Origin: Apodemus sylvaticus
Taxonomy: Eukaryota > Chordata > Mammalia > Rodentia > Muridae
DNA length: 64,000 nucleotides
NCBI RefSeq assembly: GCF_947179515.1
Contig: NC_067477.1
Span: 72,251,144-72,315,143, forward strand
Direction: 5' to 3'
The notes below the pieces were generated by a model that saw only the letters and a program-made list of their open reading frames with translations, was not told where the DNA came from and did no database searches. Position 1 is the stretch's first letter. Every line of letters begins with the position of its first letter. The position numbers and the translations under genes are program-made. Shown piece by piece: positions 1-9,225 of the stretch.

Positions 1-378
1 GATGTTTTTCCCTTGCCTAGTTGTTGACAGGAAGGACTACAGACACTGAAGGAGTTTATCAAGAGACAGAGAACTAGTCAAGTTACATACCCTTATTTAC
101 AAAATGTTCTTTTCTTTTCTTTTTTTCTTTTCTTTTTATTCAATATATTTTTTATTTAGATTTCAAATGATTTCCCCTTTTCTGGCCCCCCATTCCCCAA
201 AAGTCACATAAGCCTCCTTCCCTCCCCCTGTTCTCCCACCCACCCCTTCCCACTTCCCTGTTCTGGTTTTGCCCTATACTGCTACACTGAGTCTTTCCAG
301 AACCAGGGGCCACTCCTCCATTCTTCTTGTACCTCATTTGATGTGTGGATTATGTTTTGGGTATTCCAGTTTTCCAGG

Positions 379-1085
379 CTAATATCCACTTATTAGTGAG
401 TGCATACCATGATTGATCTTTTGAGACTGGGTTACTTCACTTAGTATGATGTTCTCCAGCTCCAACCATTTGCCTAAGAATTTCATTAATTCATTGATTC
501 TAATGGCTGAATAGAACTCCATTGTGTATATATACCACATATTTTGCATCCATTCTTCTGTTGAGGGATACCTGGATTCTTTCCAGCTACTGGCTATTAT
601 AAATAGGGCTGCTATGAACATAGTGGAACATATATCCTTATTACATGCTGGGGAATCCTCTGGGTATATGGCCAGGAGTGGTATAGCAGGATCTTCTGGA
701 AGTGAGGTGCCCAGTTTTCTGAGGAACCGCCAGACTGATTTCCAGAGTGGTTGTACCAATTTGCAACCCCACCAGCAGTGGACGAGTGTTCCTCTTTTTC
801 CACATCCTCGCCAACACCTGCTGTCTCCTGAGTTTTTAATCTTAGCCATTCTGACTGGTATAAGGTGAAATCTCAGGGTTGTTTTGATTTGTATTTCCCT
901 AATGACTAATGAAGTTGAGCATTTTTTAAGATGTTTCTCCGCCATCCGAAGTTCTTCAGGTGAGAATTCTTTGTTTAACTCTGTACCCCCATTTTTTAAT
1001 AGGGTTAAAAAAATGGTTTTCTGGGGTCTAAGTTCTTGAGTTCTTTGTATATATTGGATATTAGCCCTCTATCTGATGTAGGGTT
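379..1085 (-). pseudogene. L1 ORF2 C-terminal remnant
   Basis: The 3' part of the inverted L1 carries an open frame of 188 codons ending at 379, preceded by more degraded ORF2 sequence up to the inversion point. The peptide has the Cys/His cluster of the L1 ORF2 C-terminal domain (CWRGC followed by HCWWGC), the conserved PLWKSVWRFLRKL segment, PEDPAIPLL, the MYTMEFYSAI-like block and the final SLISGY, which is the usual murine ORF2 end. In a full element this domain helps ORF2p bind RNA during target-primed reverse transcription. Here it has no upstream endonuclease or reverse transcriptase in the same orientation, so it is a remnant and not a gene. Confidence 0.93.
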
Positions 1086-1273
1086 GAAGCAATCCCACTA
1101 AAATCAGGGACTAGACAGGGCTGCCCCCTTTCTTTTTATCTTTTCAATATTGTACTTGAGGTACTAGCTCGGGCAATTAGACAACATAAGGAGTTCAAAG
1201 GGATACAAATTGGAAAGGAAGAAGTCAAATTACAATTATTTACAGATGATATGTTAGTCCACCTAAGTGACCC
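1086..1273 (+). pseudogene. inverted L1 ORF2 reverse-transcriptase fragment
   Basis: Sense-strand ORF2 fragment of the inverted L1. It covers the RT segment with RQGCPLSP, then FNIVLEVLARAIRQ, then the catalytic motif region, and ends at SDPK. The catalytic box at 1239-1250 reads FTDD instead of the usual FADD/LADD of L1, a one-residue change beside the two metal-binding aspartates. The end at SDPK lies directly against the target-site duplication, where L1 and target share CCCAAAA. Confidence 0.92.
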
Positions 1274-1287
1274 AAAATGTTCTTTTC

Positions 1288-1586
1288 ATTGAAAGAGTTA
1301 CAAACTTCTCCAGATTTCATGGGGTTATAAATGTCATTATTTAATGACATATACAAATAACTATTTTTAAAGAAACGATTTCAGTTATTTATTTGTTCTT
1401 CCTAATTCAGTAAAGTTTCGGCTGGCCCTTCCTTTGTAAATCTTATATAATATGGCTACAGGAGAGCATTTATTTGTGTTTTGAACACATAGGGACAGTA
1501 TCAAATTACTTATTGCGTACATAAATTCTAGGGCATGGTTACCACTCCCAATTCCTAGCGCTCCAAATAGTGACAAAGGCTTAAAG

Positions 1587-1590
<4 letters not shown>
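1288..1590. other. unique sequence
   Basis: About 300 bases between the L1 and the TC/TA array. I see no repeat family, RNA gene or plausible exon. Confidence 0.5.
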
Positions 1591-1635
<45 letters not shown>

Positions 1636-1684
1636 ATATATATATATATATACATATGAATATATATGTATATATGTATATATA
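1591..1684. repeat. compound (TC)n(TA)n microsatellite
   Basis: About 20 uninterrupted TC units at 1591-1630, then TG and an AT-alternating stretch with occasional G and C to 1684. The alternating TA part can extrude as a cruciform and is likely length-polymorphic. Confidence 0.97.
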
Positions 1685-2649
1685 AATGATTTATCATTAC
1701 GAATAGTTCAGAAAGTTTGAAAGTTAAAATTGAGATGAGAAAATGAGATGGGAGAGTTAATATACCAACAGATAGAAATGGAAGGGGCCAAAGTAGAACA
1801 GGAAGAAAAGAGGGAAGTCAAAAGAGCCCAATACAAAGGAGATAGAGAAGAATTGACTATAAGACTTGACTTGGGAAGATGAGGGCTAACAGGCAATAGA
1901 ATCAAAATCAAAAGAAAGCTTGAGGCTTACTTGTGTGTGCAGCCAGTTCTATTTATACTACATGTATGAGATATTTCAGTATGATTTAACCCTTTCAGAA
2001 ACAATTGTATTACCTATTCCTTACCACCTCGATAGCCATGATCTGAAATAGCAAAGCGGAGGTGGTATATCAGTATGAAGGTTGGTTTTTTCTGACTAGA
2101 CTAAATTGGAGGTTGGTGTATTTCAGTGATAAATGTGCACCCAGTCAGTGTGGAGTCCTGGAATGCTTTTGTACTTAGCATGTTTAGGGAAGAACCTTCC
2201 ATCGTATTTCCAGGGCATGATACTGCCATTAGTCCTAGACCTATATTTTGGATTGCATAGTATAGGACAGGATAAATTAGGAGAAAGAAAGCCGCAGGAA
2301 AAGCAGCAAGAGAGGGCTCTCCACTCTGGATACAGAATCCTGAGTGTGTATCTGACTTTTTATCTTTCTGCTATAGAACCATAATTCCCATGTGCCTGAG
2401 TCTCTGTCTTCTAGAAGAGTAGATATTAAGATTTACTCTCTTGCTTTGTATGGTTTCATGAACCATGTTTGTGGCATACTGGACCTCAGTTTGTTTTTTT
2501 ATCCTCTGTCTCTCTAAGTACCTACCTATGATGGTGTTCTCAAAAGAATTTGACTTTTAGAGAACAAAATCCAATTACAGATTTAGTGTTTGCTCCAAAA
2601 GGACATAAATCTGTCCCAGAGCAATAACTCAGCATTTTGGTTAGCTTAT
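1685..2649. other. unique sequence
   Basis: Nearly 1 kb with no recognised repeat or gene. Open frames are short (83 codons at most) and show no protein family. Confidence 0.5.
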
Positions 2650-2855
2650 TTATTTTTTTAATAAAATTTTATGTGAATGAGTATTTTGTTTCCATGTGTG
2701 TCTGTGCAGCATTCCCGGCGGCCAGAAGAGGGGATCAGATCCCCTGGAGCTGGAGTTATAGTGGCTGTGGCCTGTCATTTGGGTGCTGGGAACCAAACCC
2801 AAGACATCTAGAAAGGAGCTAGTGTTCTTTACTCCTGAGCTATCTGTCCGTACCT
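2650..2855 (-). mobile_element. B3-type SINE, antisense
   Basis: Reads as the reverse of a B3 (B2-related) SINE. The marks are an A/T-rich tail at the left, GCCAGAAGAGGGGATCAGAT, CTGGAGCTGGAGTTATAG, GGGTGCTGGGAACCAAACCC, and at the right the tRNA-derived head ending near CTGAGCTATCTGTCC. B3 elements descend from a tRNA and carry an internal Pol III promoter. This copy is well diverged. Confidence 0.85.
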
Positions 2856-2856
2856 T

Positions 2857-3265
2857 TTGCTGATTAATTTTTATATGTCAACTTGATACAACCCAGAATC
2901 ACCTATTAAGAGAATCCTGGTGAGGAATTCCCTAGAACAGTTTGGGTTATGAGCATATCTGTAGGGGATTGTATGAAACTCATGTAGGAGAGACCCTACC
3001 CCCAACCCTACCCCGGATGTGGACAGCACCATTTCATTGGCTAGGCTCTGAATTCTGATTTGAGAAAGCCAGTTGAGTCCTAAGGAAATGAACAAGTAAG
3101 CAGGCAGCATGGGGACATCCTTTCTCTCTGCCCTTGACTGTGGAAAGAGTGAACCCAGTTGTATCAAGCACTTGCTTCTGAGACTTACCTTAAATGATGA
3201 ACTGTAACTTGTGATTATAAGTCAAATAAACTCTTTCTTCTCTAAGTTGCTTTTGGTCAGAATAT
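2857..3265 (+). mobile_element. rodent LTR-type interspersed repeat
   Basis: Starts TGCTGATTAATTTTTATATG followed by TCAACTTGATACA. It continues through GTGGACAGCACCATT and ends in AAGTCAAATAAACTCTTTCTT then TTGCTTTTGGTCAGAATATT. This matches a very common rodent interspersed repeat whose units start TG..TTAGTTTT..GTCAACTTGACACA and end in a poly-A-signal-like AATAAAC followed by TTGGTCA. I read it as a solo LTR-like unit of MaLR type but cannot fix the family name; a hAT-type non-autonomous element is the alternative. Related copies lie at 11.7, 20.6, 44.7, 47.6 and 63.0 kb. Confidence 0.7.
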
Positions 3266-3654
3266 TTTATCAAAAAATGTGTGAAATGAAATAAAATGAG
3301 GAAACTGGCCTTTATTATGGAGGGGAAAGGACATGAAAAAATTATTTCATAGTTTGGATAAACATAGGTACAAAAATAAAAAGGAGGAAGATCCTATAAT
3401 ATTGGGAAATATTTGTGTTCTTATTTAGAACACTGCTGTTCATAATTCCTACTCTATTATATAATGGATGGATGAATGAGTATTTATGCCGAGGGGTTAG
3501 ACCCACACTTTGGTACAAATTTATTATTATACTTTGTGATATGTTAGGAAGTATCTAACTTTCATCCTTTCTCCTGCTGAAATTTATACTGCTTTTACTA
3601 GAGTGGAGTTTCCCTGCCTCCTGGTACTAGTCTTCATGCATGCGTGCACACAGA

Positions 3655-3655
<1 letters not shown>

Positions 3656-3689
<34 letters not shown>
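3656..3689. repeat. (CT)17 microsatellite
   Basis: Pure CT dinucleotide run. Confidence 0.97.
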
Positions 3690-3693
<4 letters not shown>

Positions 3694-3903
3694 GCATACC
3701 TATATCTCCATACATTTAAGGATAAAACTCTCTTCCTGATCAATGACTACTTCTTATTGGCTGTCTGTCGTCTGCTTGACTCTTTCTTGAGCGTCTCACT
3801 GTCATTACACCCACAGCATTGAGAAGAAATAATCATTATGTCTAATTTTTCTTTGGGGACACTATCAACTCTCTTTCTTTGACTGAGAAATGCTTTTCCT
3901 ATC

Positions 3904-3904
<1 letters not shown>

Positions 3905-3935
<31 letters not shown>
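3905..3935. repeat. (TG)15 microsatellite
   Basis: Pure TG dinucleotide run, potential Z-DNA former. Confidence 0.97.
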
Positions 3936-3937
<2 letters not shown>

Positions 3938-4271
3938 CCTGAGAAAGCCACTCTCCTGAAACCCATGGAAGACTGTATATTTCAGTTTCTCATTAAGGAA
4001 AGCTGATCTCACTCAATTTCGAACACAGTTGTGTCATTTGGAGACTTCCCATATGCCACAGTAGGCATATGTTTGCAATTTCTTGCAGTGCAGCATTAAT
4101 CTGAAATGGTTTTCTGCTAAGATGTTTTAATTCTCTGTCTTTCTCAATATCTACTGATGACAGGGTAACTGCTGGTTTATGATGTCATCTGACAGATGCT
4201 AGAATCTCTGCATTCACGGAGCTCTTTAATTCTTAAATAAATAAATGATAAAGACATGATAGATGTTATAT

Positions 4272-4310
4272 AGATGAATGAATGAATGAATGAATGAATG
4301 AATGAATAAA
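4272..4310. repeat. (ATGA)n tetranucleotide array
   Basis: About nine GAAT/ATGA units decaying into AATAAATAA at the right edge. Confidence 0.95.
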
Positions 4311-4321
4311 TAACCATCAAT

Positions 4322-4525
4322 CTTAGCCTGGTGGTGAAGACCTGAAGTGTCAGCTATTTTGGAGGTCCAAAGCAAAAGGACTCTGAGCTACCAGTTGAGC
4401 CCAAGGCTAGCCTCAGCAACTTAAAAGAACATAGATAAAATAGTTAGGACTATAACTAAATGTGGAGGGCTAAGACTAGATTTGTGCCAAGACTTCGTTC
4501 AATTTTCAGTACCACTAAAGGAAGC
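4322..4525 (+). mobile_element. B4-type SINE (B1-like plus ID-like), diverged
   Basis: The left half resembles a 7SL-derived B1 head (CCTGGTGGTGAAGACCTG, then AGCTATTTTGGAGG). The right half resembles a tRNA-Ala-derived ID unit (GGGCTAAGACTAGATTTGTG ending in TTCAATTTTCAGTACCAC). That order, B1 followed by ID, defines rodent B4. Strongly mutated, so an old copy. Confidence 0.65.
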
Positions 4526-4977
4526 ACACAAGTAAACAAGGTATATCTTCAATTAAGAATCAACTTAGAAACTTCTAATGGCTGATTACATAACTGTCTC
4601 CAAGTTATTATTCTCGACTGGCAACCCATGAACAATGGGCTTAACAGGCTTTCTGCAGACTTGTTCAGTGAGAATGCAAGCCTGTGTATTGTACATGAAT
4701 GCACTCTGCTGGGGTCAGGCAGGTAGTAAGGTTTTGAAGCAAGTCATTGGAGATGTTATTTGCTATAGACATTAGCTCAGGAGTTTATTAACCCTCCATG
4801 ATATTGGTATGGAGATCAGAATATTCAAATGATATTGACTCTAATTTCATTTATTAACTTGTAATTTTCAGGATTCATTTAGCAAGGAAAGAGAGGACAC
4901 TGTTCTGAGGCTGCTGTTTCCAAGGTAATGGTGGTTAAGGTTATGGGAGTTAAAATTCAAGTTTATCATTTTCTTCG
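4526..4977. other. unique sequence
   Basis: About 450 bases with no recognised element. Confidence 0.5.
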
Positions 4978-5125
4978 GTTTTGTTTGTTGAGGCAAGGTC
5001 TCACTATGTAGCTCTGACTGGCCTGGAGCTCTCTATGTAGACCAGTCTTGCCTGTAACCTGTGGAGGTCTGCCTACATCTATTTCCCAGGTTTTTGGACA
5101 AGAAGCATGAACCACACCACACCCA
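4978..5125 (-). mobile_element. B1 SINE, antisense
   Basis: Reverse-orientation B1: T-rich tail, GAGGCAAGGTCTCACTATGT, CTGGCCTGGAGCTCTCTATG, TAGACCAGTCTTGCC, and the degraded 7SL-like head at 5090-5125 (AAGCATGAACCACACC). About 148 bases, close to a full monomer. Confidence 0.9.
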
Positions 5126-6254
5126 ATGGTTGTTTAAGATGGTTTAGTTCCTACCTTTACTTTTACAAATGGAAACTGCTGAAAACTTGTTTTGGAAACT
5201 TGGACAAGAGATTATTTAGCCTAGTTGACTACTACTAAGCCTGACCCCTGTAGACTTTGGCAGAAAGTTGTTACTGCGACAGAGGCTATTTTACTGAAAT
5301 GTGTAAAGGACACTTAGAACATTTGGAGTCTATTAAGAACTTTTCCAAATACAGAATCACCTCCTCCCTTACCATGGCAAAAAGTGATTAAAACAGAAAA
5401 AAAGAAAAAGAAAAAAAAAGGCCTCAAACACTGCCTCCCGGTGGCACCTGGAGGATCACTGCCTCCCTGTGATGCCCTGTGATGTCAATCCTGAGCTTCA
5501 CCGCCTCCCTGTGATGTCGATCCCTAGTATTGAACAAGCATATTGACTATGTGCAGGGTGTATTTGTAGGTTGAGGAACCTGGGAGAGCTTGGGCGCTCT
5601 GTAAGATGTTGTCCAAGAAGTTATAAATTGAATATTCACATAGCTAAAATACACAATGGAAAAAAATCCATGTGCTCTTGCTCTTTCTGTTCTTCTCTCA
5701 ACAACTTACAGTTGTCTTATCCTAATATTTTTGCCTCCGCACCTCTTGTGTAAGAGCTGTTAAAAAATGGGTCTGGCCTTTACTTTAATGTCAGATGCTA
5801 CTTCAAGGAGTAAGGGATTGTTCTATGTAGAGGCTTGTGTATGACCCAGCACACAAAATAGCCAATACAAAAAAAAAAAGTGGCATACAACAAACGTGGA
5901 AGCACCTACTCGATGAGGTTAGGATCCAGGAAAATTTTAAATTATGTGCCCTGTGTATATTTAGTAATGATACATGCTTTTAAATATGCATTTAAGTAGT
6001 TATTTTTTTACATTAGTCTGTGAACACATAGGCTCTCTAACTAACATTTAAAACAACAGCTTGTGAACTCACTTTTGATGGTTAGTTAGCATGTATCACA
6101 TGGAATATTTGTGACTATTCTTTGTTTATAGATGGGTACAAATCATTGCAGTGCAAACCACAGACACATAATGGAAAATCATGGGATTTTTCTTAATGAT
6201 GCTGTCATTGCACAGCACTGAGGTGGGAAGGCAAGGAGCAAGGCAATATTTCGT
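5126..6254. other. unique sequence with a small local duplication
   Basis: Mostly unique. It contains an A-rich stretch at 5393-5419, a short imperfect tandem block at 5433-5530 built on GCCTCCCTGTGATG, and an A11 run at 5869-5879. No exon is supported. Confidence 0.5.
5433..5530. repeat. short imperfect tandem repeat (GCCTCCCTGTGATG unit)
   Basis: The phrase CACTGCCTCCC(T/G)G recurs three to four times, with CCCTGTGATG(T) copies at 5465-5485 and 5508-5520 and GTCAATCC/GTCGATCC following. Unit spacing is irregular (about 17-45 bases), which suggests slippage or small segmental duplication. Confidence 0.7.
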
Positions 6255-6430
6255 GAGTACGTATCAAATGCCAGACTTAGTTTATTCACATAATGTATTC
6301 AATTCTTTCCACCTGGAGTTGCAGAAAAGTCAAGGAACCTGTCTAAGGTCATTTGCTTGTAAGCAATGGAGTTCATTTTTGTTTGGTTTAAAATGTGTTT
6401 TTAAACCCAATTACACTGCCTCCAATCCCC
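6255..6430 (-). mobile_element. MIR SINE, antisense
   Basis: Reads as the reverse of an ancient tRNA-derived MIR: TGAGTACGTATCAAATGCCA (reverse of the MIR 3' core), then TTCACATAATGTATTCAATT, GTCAAGGAACCTGTCTAAGG and TCATTTGCTTGTAAGCAATG (the core domain), ending near ACACTGCCTCC. The order and spacing fit the family. Mammal-wide, over 100 million years old. Confidence 0.75.
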
Positions 6431-7735
6431 AGTTAGTTTTTTATATAGTTTTTCTTTGGCTTGGCTTTAAGCTCTCTTTGGGAGTGTTTTAAAAATACCT
6501 TTATTCGTCATAGAAATGCTTAGATCTAATGTAGTCCGTTTCCCCTTTAAGAATGTCATGGGTCTCAATCAAAAGCAGGGGAAGGGAAGTATTTTTCTAG
6601 TAGCAATCAGTTGAGAATGTGCCTTTTAAAACCCACATTCATGGGATATTCCCTAAAGAAACTAGTTTGCAGATATGCGTGAACAAAGCCCAGGATTCTG
6701 TACTGAGAACAACAGTTTTTTAAAAATGTTGATGAAAGTCTGGATATCATGTATCTCAAGTAAAGGGCACTGCACTCCCTGTCTACAAACACAGTGACTG
6801 CCTTCTTCCTTTGGAAACTAGGGATCTCAGCATGAGGCTTTATTTATAAACAGTCCTGTTTCTCTTTCAGAGGGTCATCATAAGGTCACCTCATCTGTCC
6901 AGGCTGAAACACTAAAATAATTGTTGTTCTGTTAACATGCTCGAGAAAAGCCCACCCCATTTGGGAACATTAGTTTATTACAGGGTTACAAAGGCATAAA
7001 ATGAGTATTGATCCCAGAGAAACAGTCACAAAATGACAAAAAAAAAATCATTAAATGAACAAGCAATGAATTCGGATTGTTTCTTGAAGAGCTTGCTGGA
7101 AGAGTCTGTATAAATTATACCTACGTCATTTGTTTGGAAACTACTGAACTCTGTGGCTGGCAGTGATCTGTAGCACATGTGTAATGGATGTTCTCAGATG
7201 ACTAGGTATTATTTATTCAAAAGATTGAACAAGGAAAACAATCTATTTTCCTTAGTGATACAGGAGGCTGAAAACATTGATGTTCTGGGCAGTACATTCA
7301 TCATGAAATCTGAAAAGAAAAATTTTACATAGAGAATAAAGTGGTTCGTGGAATTAGTTGTGGTGCAGGTTGCTGTACTGAGTCACCGATACAGGGATCA
7401 TTGTTTCTGCGAGGAGCGAGGACTGTACCTGAATGGTGGTTGCCGTGGGTGATAAAAGCTAAGTGTCTAAAGGAAGCATTGATGTGTCCTGTGGGTGTGA
7501 GTGTGGGCACACGTGCTTTAAGCTGTGCATCTGGAGACACTACTTGTAGTAGAGGTTATTGTTTAGACTTCTCCAGCATAGGTGTGTTATAATCAGAATG
7601 TTTGCAGTATATTAATATCAGTCTATTATATTTTTCCCATCAATAATATTAAATGAGGGATGTATTCACATACATCATAAGCATGCATAAAACTGACACA
7701 TTTAAAAAGGGATGAATATGTTTAAGAATTAGGTT
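6431..7735. other. unique sequence
   Basis: About 1.3 kb with no recognised repeat. Open frames up to 83 codons have no family resemblance. Confidence 0.5.
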
Positions 7736-7742
7736 GTGAACC

Positions 7743-7776
<34 letters not shown>

Positions 7777-7974
7777 TGTGTGTGTCTGTGGGTATGTGTG
7801 TGTATGTATATATGTGTATGTCTCTGTGTGTGTCTCTGTGTGTATGTATGTGTCTGTGTGTGTCTCTCTGTGTGTGTGTGTCTCTGTGTGTGTGTGTCTC
7901 TGTGTGGGTGGGTGTGTATGTATGTGTGTGTGTCTCTGTGTGTGTGTGTGTGTGTATGTGTGTTCCTTTATAAG
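7743..7974. repeat. (GT)n / (TGTGTCTC)n variant minisatellite-like tract
   Basis: About 230 bases of alternating GT. Regular substitutions form a higher-order pattern: TGTGTCTC or TGTGTCTCTG blocks recur at 7820-7935 between pure TG runs and short TATG segments. All three forward frames stay open (Val/Cys/Met/Ser), purely because of composition. Confidence 0.97.
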
Positions 7975-8569
7975 GTCTGCATAACGGCTTTTTTGTCTAT
8001 TATTTTGCTACTGTTTAACTTCTTCATTTCACCCTCAGTTCAGATTATAAGTAGAGTGGAGAGGCAGAGAACTTAACCTGAACCTTCTCTACTGCCGTCT
8101 CAACATTTCGCTGGCTCACCTAACTCCCACTTCCATCATTTCTTGATGATTTACTCTCAACATTTTAACCCGAAAGCCTTTCTGAAGTAAGCATCAGTTG
8201 AATGTTCCACTGGAAATATTGCTCCATTCCCATCGGATTGGCACATGGTTCCACAGCTTGCTGTTTTCAAGGATCTATGGGCTACGTCTCTAACTTCCAT
8301 TTTCAGAAGGCTGCGCTCCAAGCCTTAGCTATCCACTGCAAGTCAGGGAGCCAGCCTCAGACTTTGATGACTCTCTGCCATGGGCGAGTTGGGAGAATTC
8401 CCTTGTCACTTACTTTGCCCTCATTGCAAGGAACATTTGCTCACCCTTAAAGCTCCAATCCCTAACACAAAAATAATTTTTGTTATGTAGACAAAGGCTC
8501 ACTGAGTACACATGACTGCTCCTTTCTAACAGAGGAGAAGAGTCTGTATTATAATTGCAAAATTACATT
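7975..8569. other. unique sequence
   Basis: About 600 bases, no recognised element. Confidence 0.5.
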
Positions 8570-8660
8570 TCCCCCTTTCCTTAAGCTGCGAGTTCCTTGA
8601 GAACTGTATCATATTCATGTCTTCTTTCTTTCCTGCAGTCTGCATACAGGAAGTACCGTA
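8570..8660 (+). mobile_element. L2 LINE 3' fragment (tentative)
   Basis: CTTAAGCTGCGAGTTCCTTG followed by AGAACTGTATCATATTCATG resembles the 3' end of mammalian L2 (GAGCTCCTTGAGGGCAGGGA, then TGTCTTATTCATC). Short and diverged, so the call rests on one block. Confidence 0.45.
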
Positions 8661-8894
8661 CCCATCCTTCCCCACCTGCTTCCTCTTTTCCTCATGCATA
8701 TTCTTTCTTCCTGAGCTCTCTGAGGATGTTGCAAGACCTTGATCCTTTGCATTTACCTACTCTGGGTTTCCTATGATCACGTTTTTCTTGAATCGTGGGA
8801 TCATATAGCAATTTCAAGTTTATTGTTAGTAAAAATCAGTTGGCCCTCATTTGAATATAAGTTTATCAAGTAAGCCTCAAGATTCTTATTTATT

Positions 8895-9225
8895 TAAAGT
8901 TGATTTATTTATGTGTATGATGTATGTGGATAGGTACATGTGCATATATATGTATGTACATGTTTTTATGTATGAGCATGGGTACACATTTGTCATGGCA
9001 TATATGTAAAAGATAGAGGACATCTGGGTGTTTGATTGTGACAAGGGCTTTCTTGTTGAAACTGTGTATGCTTCTTGCAGATCTGCAAGTTTCTGGGGAC
9101 TCTCTTGTCTTTCTCCTTCCACCGTCCTATAAGCGTGCTGGGGTTGTAGATACCTGTTACTGCACTTGGCTTCATGTGTGCTCTGGGGTTCAATGGCATA
9201 ATTTTATTTGCAGAATCCAATCCTA
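8895..9225 (-). mobile_element. RSINE1/B4-related SINE, antisense
   Basis: Long reverse-orientation rodent SINE. It opens with a GTATG-rich A/T tail, followed by AGAGGACATCTGGGTG. A B1-like reverse core includes CTTGCAGATCTGCAAGTTTC and TAAGCGTGCTGGGGTTGTAG, and ends near CTCTGGGGTTCAA. The same order appears at 47.9 and 60.4 kb. Confidence 0.65.

Larger units (their letters stand above)
100..1287 (-). mobile_element. 5'-inverted (twin-primed) L1 insertion with target-site duplications
   Basis: One L1 retrotransposon inserted on the minus strand. Its 3' part (about 115-1085) reads antisense: an A-rich tail seen as T-rich DNA at 115-141, a short 3' UTR, then the C-terminal end of ORF2. At about 1085/1086 the orientation flips, and 1086-1273 is ORF2 reverse-transcriptase sequence in the plus sense. 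The whole structure is bounded by a direct repeat, CAAAATGTTCTTTTC, at 100-114 and 1273-1287, which I read as the target-site duplication. This layout is the known product of twin priming. Roughly 300+ codons of ORF2 between the two parts are missing and there is no ORF1 or 5' UTR, so the copy is dead. It resembles murine Lx/L1 families. Confidence 0.95.
3265..4271. other. unique sequence with two dinucleotide arrays
   Basis: About 1 kb of unique DNA. It holds (CT)n at 3656-3689 and (TG)n at 3905-3935; otherwise I see nothing recognisable. Confidence 0.5.

Noticed and set aside
524..868. 114-codon plus frame
   Set aside because: Antisense shadow of L1 ORF2.
379..945. 188-codon minus frame as a host gene
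   Set aside because: It is the L1 ORF2 C-terminus, inside a retrotransposon bounded by target-site duplications.
7736..8076. Three overlapping Cys/Val-rich frames of 75-110 codons
   Set aside because: Product of the (GT)n tract in all three frames, not a metallothionein-like or secreted peptide gene.
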